Source: an uncultured euryarchaeote (GTDB taxonomy: Archaea; Thermoplasmatota; Poseidoniia; Poseidoniales; Poseidoniaceae). From it: DNA of 9,370 nt. Both the position numbers and the translations under genes were made by a program. Each line of letters opens with the position of its first letter. The first letter of the stretch is position 1. A model generated the notes under the pieces. The model worked only from the letters and a program-made list of their open reading frames with translations. It had not been told where the DNA came from and ran no database searches. Positions 5,982 through 9,370 of the stretch are shown here, in pieces. The DNA is taken from NCBI GenBank assembly GCA_937881505.1, contig CALGEM010000360.1, forward strand, positions 1 to 9,370, read 5' to 3'.

Positions 5982-7370
5982 TCACTCAAAGAGTTGGTTG
6001 AGAAGCCACTCAGGGTTGAATTGCATCAGGTCATCGTAGCCCTGCCCAACCCCTGCGAAGACGATGGGGCGGCCTGTGGCAAAGGCGATGGAAAGTCCAG
6101 CACCTCCCTTGGCGTCGGTGTCCATCTTGGTCAGAACAGCCCCGTCAAACCGCATGATGTCTTGGAACATCTTGGCTTGCTCCACCGCATCGTTTCCAGC
6201 CAATGAATCGCCAACAAAGAGCGTCAGATGCGGATTGGTGACCTTTCTGACTTTGTTGAGTTCATTCATCAGGTTGGTCTTGTTTTGCATTCGCCCAGCG
6301 GTATCAACCAGCACAACATCGATGCCTTTGGCTTTGGCCGAATCAATGGCATCTCGTGCGATGGCGGCTGAATCCCCGCCGCGCTGACTGGAGATGCACC
6401 GAATACCGAGGCGTTCACAATGCGATTCCAGTTGTTGAATGGCGCCAGCTCTGAAGGTGTCGCCAGCCGCCGCGATAACCGTGCGGCCATTGTTGAGAAG
6501 TCGTTGAGCGATTTTGGCCGCCGTCGTGGTTTTTCCCGTGCCGTTCACCCCAACCAACATGATGACCACGGGCACATCGCCAGCCTCAATGAATCCGTTA
6601 ACGGATGCATCAAAGTCCCAGTAGCCAGCTTCAAGCAAGGCTTGGAGTGCACGTTTGAGAGCTGCTTCCAAGACCTTGGAAAGATCGGCGCCTCGACGAA
6701 GACGCGCCCCGACGAGGGCGTTTCGAAGACTGTCGATGATGGCGCTGGACGCTTGTTGGGAAATATCCGATTCCAACAACACCCATTCGAGTTCTTCAAG
6801 CAAATTCTCGAGTGCATCACCCGGTTTGATGATGCGGCCCCCTTCCGAAACCACACCGCCGCCAAGGTCAACATCAATGGATTGGCCACCACCGAGTTGG
6901 ATGGATGCGGATTGGCTCGATCCTTTCGGTGCTTGCTGAACATGGACCAGTTGACGACCGGGGGTCGTTCGCATCATGGACAAATCCACCTTGGAACCTT
7001 TGGGACGAGCGACATCAACCGCTCCTCGCTTTTTCATCGCCTTCTTGGCCTTCTCTTCACGGCGACGGCGTTCCTTTTCTTGCCGTTCGAGGAATTTTCG
7101 TTCTTTTTTGCTGAGGGCCACCGGAGCGAGGGGTTCGTCGTCATCCCATGTGTCCCAATCATCATCGTCGTCTTCTTCAGCCGTGGACGATTGTATGGGC
7201 TCTTCGTCAACATCATCCCAGTCTTCCTCGTGTTCTTCCACTTGTGATACGGCAGGTTGGTCAACCAGGGCTTTGCCTTCCTCCGAGGCAGCATCCACCG
7301 ATAAGGCGTCACCGTCGGTTTCCTCCGCCACCTCTTGGACACGTTTGCGGAAGCGGTCAAACAGTCCCAT
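5982..7370 (-). CDS. ftsY: Signal recognition particle receptor FtsY
   Basis: SRP-family GTPase that docks the SRP54-ribosome-nascent chain complex at the membrane; 462 residues from the chosen ATG. It begins MGLFDRFRKRV, an amphipathic membrane-targeting helix as in other FtsY proteins. Then comes a very acidic stretch (43-79), a Lys/Arg/Glu-rich charged helix (88-115), a low-complexity linker, and the N domain (about 183-260). The G domain has G1 GVNGTGKTTT (274-283), G2 DTFRAGA (304-310), G3 DTAGRM (356-361) and G4 TKMDTDAKGG (414-423), ending in the usual FNPEWLLNQLFE. All GTPase motifs are intact. An upstream in-frame TTG (7380-7382) is rejected because GAGGGA (7375-7380) sits correctly for the ATG at 7368-7370. 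Only eight bases separate it from pfdA, so the two are one transcription unit. It is longer than most archaeal FtsY because of the acidic and charged N-terminal region. Confidence 0.97.
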   Translation of the reverse strand: MGLFDRFRKRVQEVAEETDGDALSVDAASEEGKALVDQPAVSQVEEHEEDWDDVDEEPIQSSTAEEDDDDDWDTWDDDEPLAPVALSKKERKFLERQEKERRRREEKAKKAMKKRGAVDVARPKGSKVDLSMMRTTPGRQLVHVQQAPKGSSQSASIQLGGGQSIDVDLGGGVVSEGGRIIKPGDALENLLEELEWVLLESDISQQASSAIIDSLRNALVGARLRRGADLSKVLEAALKRALQALLEAGYWDFDASVNGFIEAGDVPVVIMLVGVNGTGKTTTAAKIAQRLLNNGRTVIAAAGDTFRAGAIQQLESHCERLGIRCISSQRGGDSAAIARDAIDSAKAKGIDVVLVDTAGRMQNKTNLMNELNKVRKVTNPHLTLFVGDSLAGNDAVEQAKMFQDIMRFDGAVLTKMDTDAKGGAGLSIAFATGRPIVFAGVGQGYDDLMQFNPEWLLNQLFE

Positions 7371-7374
7371 CGAA

Positions 7375-7380
7375 TCCCTC
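7375..7380 (-). promoter_or_regulatory. Shine-Dalgarno of ftsY, decides the start
   Basis: Reverse-strand GAGGGA overlaps the TGA stop of pfdA (7379-7381) and lies four bases before the ATG at 7368-7370. The overlap of stop and ribosome-binding site suggests coupled translation of pfdA and ftsY, and argues against the upstream TTG start. Confidence 0.65.
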
Positions 7381-7942
7381 AATCGTCCAGTGTTAAGTCG
7401 CCGCCGAACATGCCACGTTTGCGAGAACGTCGTGGCGTGGCGTCTGAAGAAGTTGATTCAGGGGTTTCCGTTTCGGGCGAGGATGGCACTGGAGAAGATT
7501 CGGGGCTGGCCTGTTGTTTGAGCGATTCTGCGAGACGATTGAACGTCTGTGCCGCCTGTCCCAGCGACGTTTCTGTTTGGTCGGACTGTTCCTTCAATTC
7601 ATCACGGAGGCGTTGAATGTCGTCCTTGCGCTGGGTCGTGATGGAGCGGGCGTCGCTCCAAGGGCGCTCTCCAAAAACGCCCGAGCCGAGGTCCACCAAG
7701 GCCACGCCCTCCTTGTCTCCCTGATGACGATAAGGTAGACTGATACCTGAGCCAATGGGCAAATGAGTGGAAATACTCGACCCTTGGCCGTGACCGAGAA
7801 GAGCCTCAAGCACGGCGTCGGTAATGGCGTGTTCTGCGAGCACAGCATCAACCTGTTCGATGCGGAGATTGATTTCATCCAGGCGTTTGCGCAGCACCTC
7901 GACTTCTTGCGCGAGGCGTTGAAGCTGTGTCCTGTCAACCAT
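7379..7942 (-). CDS. pfdA: Prefoldin alpha subunit with C-terminal extension
   Basis: Subunit of the hexameric prefoldin chaperone, which captures unfolded nascent proteins and hands them to the thermosome. The 187-residue product has the expected layout: an N-terminal coiled coil (about 5-50) starting TQLQRLAQEVEVLRKRLDEI, two beta hairpins in the middle (about 55-98, with THLPIGSGISLPY and EGVALVDLGSGVFGE), and a C-terminal coiled coil (about 100-144). Family members are usually about 140-150 residues; this one has roughly 40 more: a Ser/Pro/Glu/Thr-rich segment (145-169), a basic patch RRSRKR (171-176) and an ending GMFGGDLTLDD. The ATG at 7940-7942 starts the coiled coil directly; no Shine-Dalgarno is seen. 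It is followed by ftsY, the usual archaeal partner. Gene order supports the alpha rather than beta subunit, as do the four central strands. Confidence 0.92.
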   Translation of the reverse strand: MVDRTQLQRLAQEVEVLRKRLDEINLRIEQVDAVLAEHAITDAVLEALLGHGQGSSISTHLPIGSGISLPYRHQGDKEGVALVDLGSGVFGERPWSDARSITTQRKDDIQRLRDELKEQSDQTETSLGQAAQTFNRLAESLKQQASPESSPVPSSPETETPESTSSDATPRRSRKRGMFGGDLTLDD

Positions 7943-7978
7943 GTCCGTCGGTCAAGGGAATCGCTTGGGGTTGAAGAA

Positions 7979-8033
7979 GCCCCCGCTGAGGTCGTGTCGT
8001 GTTGGGGTGTGAGCGAACAATGAACGCGGGGGC
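7979..8033. repeat. Inverted repeat GCCCCCGC ... GCGGGGGC in divergent promoter region
   Basis: GCCCCCGC at 7979-7986 is matched exactly by GCGGGGGC at 8026-8033, 39 bases apart, within the 100-base region between the divergent pfdA and regulator genes. A second small hairpin, GGGG (7967-7970) with CCCC (7981-7984), overlaps the left arm. The arms could be operator half-sites for the adjacent winged-helix regulator, or form a leader structure. The arms are G/C homopolymer-rich, so chance is not excluded. Confidence 0.35.
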
Positions 8034-8042
8034 CTGAACTTT

Positions 8043-8408
8043 ATGTGGAAAGACGGGGTGGTTCCTTCCATGTTGCCAACCTTGAATGAGGAATGCGACC
8101 CGACCTACGCCAAAGTGGACAGCGTTTTGGAATTGATCACCAAATCAAAATCACTCCATATCCTGATGGTGCTTGATAGGGCCCGCCGGTCGCTCCGATT
8201 TACCGAAATCAAGCATCGTGTGGATGCATCGTCAACCACCGTATCAAGGCGCCTTGGAGAATTGGAGAAAGGGGGGCTCGTGATACGTGCAATCAATCCC
8301 CAATCGCCCCAATCCAATCTTTACTCGCTCACCGATGACGGTCGCCTCCTCAGCCCCATCATGCAATCCATGTTTGATTGGGCAAAGGATTGGCGGAACG
8401 ATGGGTGA
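8043..8408 (+). CDS. Winged-helix transcriptional regulator, HxlR-like
   Basis: DNA-binding protein of 121 residues. The winged-helix domain shows the HxlR/MarR-like pattern: helix SLHILMVLD (38-46), RFTEIKHRVD (52-61), recognition helix SSTTVSRRLGELEKGGLVIR (63-82), wing with NPQSPQSNLYSLTDDGR (85-101), and a C-terminal dimerisation-type helix LLSPIMQSMFDWAKDW (102-117). HxlR proteins often have a cysteine just before the first helix; Cys18 is in roughly that place, though the spacing is longer, so redox sensing is speculative. The ATG at 8043 was chosen; Met10 (8070) is possible. There is no Shine-Dalgarno; the weak AT-containing stretch near 8014-8024 would suit a leaderless transcript. 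It is the only plus-strand gene inside the LX-pfdA-ftsY cluster and convergent with LX, so it probably controls itself and perhaps the divergent pfdA operon. Confidence 0.85.
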   Translation: MWKDGVVPSMLPTLNEECDPTYAKVDSVLELITKSKSLHILMVLDRARRSLRFTEIKHRVDASSTTVSRRLGELEKGGLVIRAINPQSPQSNLYSLTDDGRLLSPIMQSMFDWAKDWRNDG

Positions 8409-8458
8409 GATACTCGCCCGTTCAACACATTGGGCAAAGCCCGCTACGTGGAAAACGT

Positions 8459-8731
8459 TCACTCTTCTTCTGCCGTAGGAGCGATTGGTCCGCCCTTCGC
8501 TGCGATTTCATCGCGGAAGGTGTGGAGGATAACCGGCTCGGTGGAAGTGCGAGGGTCAATTTCACCGACGCTGTCGATGTTGATCTTCCGGCGCATGATG
8601 CGATGGCGGGACCCGAGCGTGGAGTACACTTTCTGGGTCGCTGCCTCAGCATCTTCTGCTGGGACATCGTAGGAAAATGGTTGTCGCTGACTGCCGAACG
8701 GTGCGGTTCCTGATACTCGGTAGGCCTTCAT
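8459..8731 (-). CDS. rpl18a: Large-subunit ribosomal protein LX (eL20/L18a)
   Basis: Small archaeal ribosomal protein, 90 residues, homologous to eukaryotic L18A. The opening MKAYRVSGTAP is the typical start of the family, followed by QPFSYDVPAEDAEAATQKVYSTLGSRHRIMRRKI (17-50), with the characteristic helix and the SRHRIMRR strand that contacts rRNA, then INIDSVGEI (50-58). Length is slightly above the usual 60-80 because of an Ala/Pro/Glu tail ending TAEEE. The ATG at 8729-8731 is preferred because GGAGGG (8736-8741) stands four bases upstream. A longer open frame reaches 8923 and an in-frame ATG lies at 8753-8755, but these residues do not resemble the family. In many archaea LX is followed directly by pfdA; here a regulator gene on the other strand intervenes, so LX must end its transcript before pfdA or run antisense to the regulator. 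Confidence 0.93.
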   Translation of the reverse strand: MKAYRVSGTAPFGSQRQPFSYDVPAEDAEAATQKVYSTLGSRHRIMRRKINIDSVGEIDPRTSTEPVILHTFRDEIAAKGGPIAPTAEEE

Positions 8732-8735
8732 CGGG

Positions 8736-8741
8736 CCCTCC
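8736..8741 (-). promoter_or_regulatory. Shine-Dalgarno of LX, decides the start
   Basis: Reverse-strand GGAGGG lies four bases before the ATG at 8729-8731 and fixes the LX start against the longer upstream reading frame. Confidence 0.65.
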
Positions 8742-8781
8742 GACCTGCCATCCATCCTTAAACGCGCTGGCGCGGCGACGG

Positions 8782-8796
8782 GAAACAAATTAAGGA
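8782..8796. promoter_or_regulatory. AT-rich core, possible shared TATA region of LX and the secreted-protein gene
   Basis: AAACAAATTAAGGAA is the only AT-rich stretch in the 87-base divergent region. On the plus strand its centre is about 28 bases before the ATG at 8819, so transcription could begin at or just before that ATG, giving a leaderless mRNA. On the reverse strand the same element (TTAATTT) would start LX transcription near 8764 and leave a leader of about 32 bases containing the Shine-Dalgarno. A second reverse-strand candidate is CGCGTTTAAG (8757-8766), but a start set by it would cut away the ribosome-binding site. Confidence 0.45.
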
Positions 8797-8818
8797 AACT
8801 CAAGGGCGTGGACACGGT

Positions 8819-9370
8819 ATGCGGGGCGCTGTTTGGGCGGTGTTGTTGCTGCTTCTGCCAGTGACCTCCGGCCTGACCATCACTCCCCCTACAGAAAACC
8901 ACCTTCCACGAAACGGGGAACACCTTCTCGTCCTCGAAGAAGGCGTTTGGACATCAGCAAAATGGAAGGTCTTGGAAGATGTTGGTATCCAACCCCTACG
9001 CAGCATCCGTGCCGATGCTTTGCTCGTTTGGGCGGAGAATGACCGCGATTCTTGGCCATTGGATGTGGAGGTCGTTGCTTCTCAATCCGCCCACTTACGA
9101 TTGGGCCTTGACACCCCAGCAGGGCCCAGTGATTACCGGGTTCTGCTTGAACCAAGACTTCCTGATGATGGAATAGAACAGGTCCGAGGTGCAGTTGACC
9201 GTGTTGGTTTGTCCATCGCATCCTCATCACTGGACGTTTGGGGAAATCTTCCCGGTTCCTTGACCGTTCATTCACCGAGCCTCCAAGCACTTGAGCCGCT
9301 GCTTCAAGCCGATGGTGTGCTATGGATTGAGCCCGTGCTGACAACGCACGCGCGCAATGTACAGGCTTCC
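8819..9370 (+). CDS. Partial CDS, N-terminus of secreted protein, possibly subtilisin-like protease precursor
   Basis: An uninterrupted plus-strand frame runs from the ATG at 8819 to the window edge: 184 codons with no stop. The first residues, MRGAVWAVLLLLLPVTSG, form a clear Sec signal peptide with likely cleavage near residue 18-20. The rest has alternating strands and helices (GEHLLVLEEGVWTSAKW at 34-50, LLVWAEN about 67-73, YRVLLEPRLPDDG about 108-120) and ends with DGVLWIEPVLTTHARNVQAS. The closing IEP-type segment resembles the end of a propeptide just before the catalytic domain of secreted S8 (subtilisin-like) proteases of marine Euryarchaeota, which I recall from such genomes. No catalytic Asp/His/Ser lies within the window, so the protease call is a guess; a secreted protein is secure. 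The gene is divergent from LX and probably leaderless. Confidence 0.75.
   Translation, partial: MRGAVWAVLLLLLPVTSGLTITPPTENHLPRNGEHLLVLEEGVWTSAKWKVLEDVGIQPLRSIRADALLVWAENDRDSWPLDVEVVASQSAHLRLGLDTPAGPSDYRVLLEPRLPDDGIEQVRGAVDRVGLSIASSSLDVWGNLPGSLTVHSPSLQALEPLLQADGVLWIEPVLTTHARNVQAS

Noticed and set aside
5613..6206. Plus-strand open frame of 197 codons
   Set aside because: Antisense to the DUF1844-like gene and the FtsY C-terminus, both supported by family motifs.
6420..7247. Long plus-strand open frame (275 codons) opposite ftsY
   Set aside because: It is antisense to the intact GTPase and linker of FtsY, has low-complexity composition mirroring the acidic region, and resembles no family.
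7371..7382. TTG start four codons upstream in ftsY
   Set aside because: It would overlap pfdA and place the Shine-Dalgarno inside the coding frame; the ATG at 7370 fits the usual MGLFDRF beginning.
7961..7990. tRNA-like or terminator-like hairpin GGGG-TTGAAGAAG-CCCC
   Set aside because: Only four pairs with a nine-base loop; no cloverleaf arms and no T-run on either strand. Kept only as part of the inverted-repeat note.
8432..8442. Small hairpin GGGC-AAA-GCCC between the convergent regulator and LX genes
   Set aside because: Position suits a terminator, but four pairs with a three-base loop and no following T-run is too weak to call.
8732..8923. 64-residue N-terminal extension of LX
   Set aside because: The family starts at MKAYRVSG, a Shine-Dalgarno precedes that ATG, and the extension would run through the divergent promoter and into the secreted-protein gene.
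8889..9344. Reverse-strand open frame of 151 codons near the right edge
   Set aside because: It is antisense to the plus-strand frame that has a signal peptide and runs uninterrupted for 184 codons.

Overview
The window looks like archaeal chromosome, most likely a planktonic euryarchaeon of the Marine Group II / Poseidoniales type. What is seen: an archaeal-type large-subunit ribosomal protein LX (eL20/L18a), a prefoldin alpha subunit and the SRP receptor FtsY, in the order LX, pfdA, ftsY that is familiar from many archaeal genomes; short intergenic gaps; Shine-Dalgarno GAGGG/GAGGTGA motifs at some starts only; and an archaeal-style lipoprotein. The Marine Group II assignment is inference from protein style (acidic, secreted beta-propeller and protease-like proteins beside informational genes), not from a marker I can prove.

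Nearly everything is on the minus strand. In transcription order from right to left: LX (8731-8459); then, after a plus-strand winged-helix regulator (8043-8408) that interrupts the cluster, pfdA (7942-7379), ftsY (7370-5982), a DUF1844-like small protein (5942-5562), a degenerate receiver-domain protein with a C-terminal membrane anchor (5517-4840), a large secreted lipoprotein of the C-terminal beta-propeller family (4788-2425), a GT-A glycosyltransferase (2372-1440), a Gfo/Idh/MocA oxidoreductase (1430-522), a small four-helix membrane protein (469-116), and the start of another gene leaving the left edge (123-1). At the right edge the N-terminus of a secreted protein, perhaps a subtilisin-like protease precursor, reads outward on the plus strand from 8819, divergent from LX.

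Functionally there are three blocks. The right block is translation, folding and membrane targeting: LX on the ribosome, prefoldin for nascent chains, FtsY docking SRP at the membrane. The middle block (DUF1844-like protein and membrane-anchored pseudo-receiver) directly follows ftsY on the same strand with gaps under 50 bases, and is the least understood and most interesting part. The left block (glycosyltransferase, sugar-type oxidoreductase, four-helix membrane protein) looks like a small surface-glycan cassette, next to a secreted lipoprotein that probably has its own promoter.

No tRNA, rRNA, CRISPR array, insertion sequence or pseudogene was found, and no stretch above 300 bases lacks a gene. 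Long open frames opposite ftsY, the lipoprotein and the glycosyltransferase are shadows of those genes.
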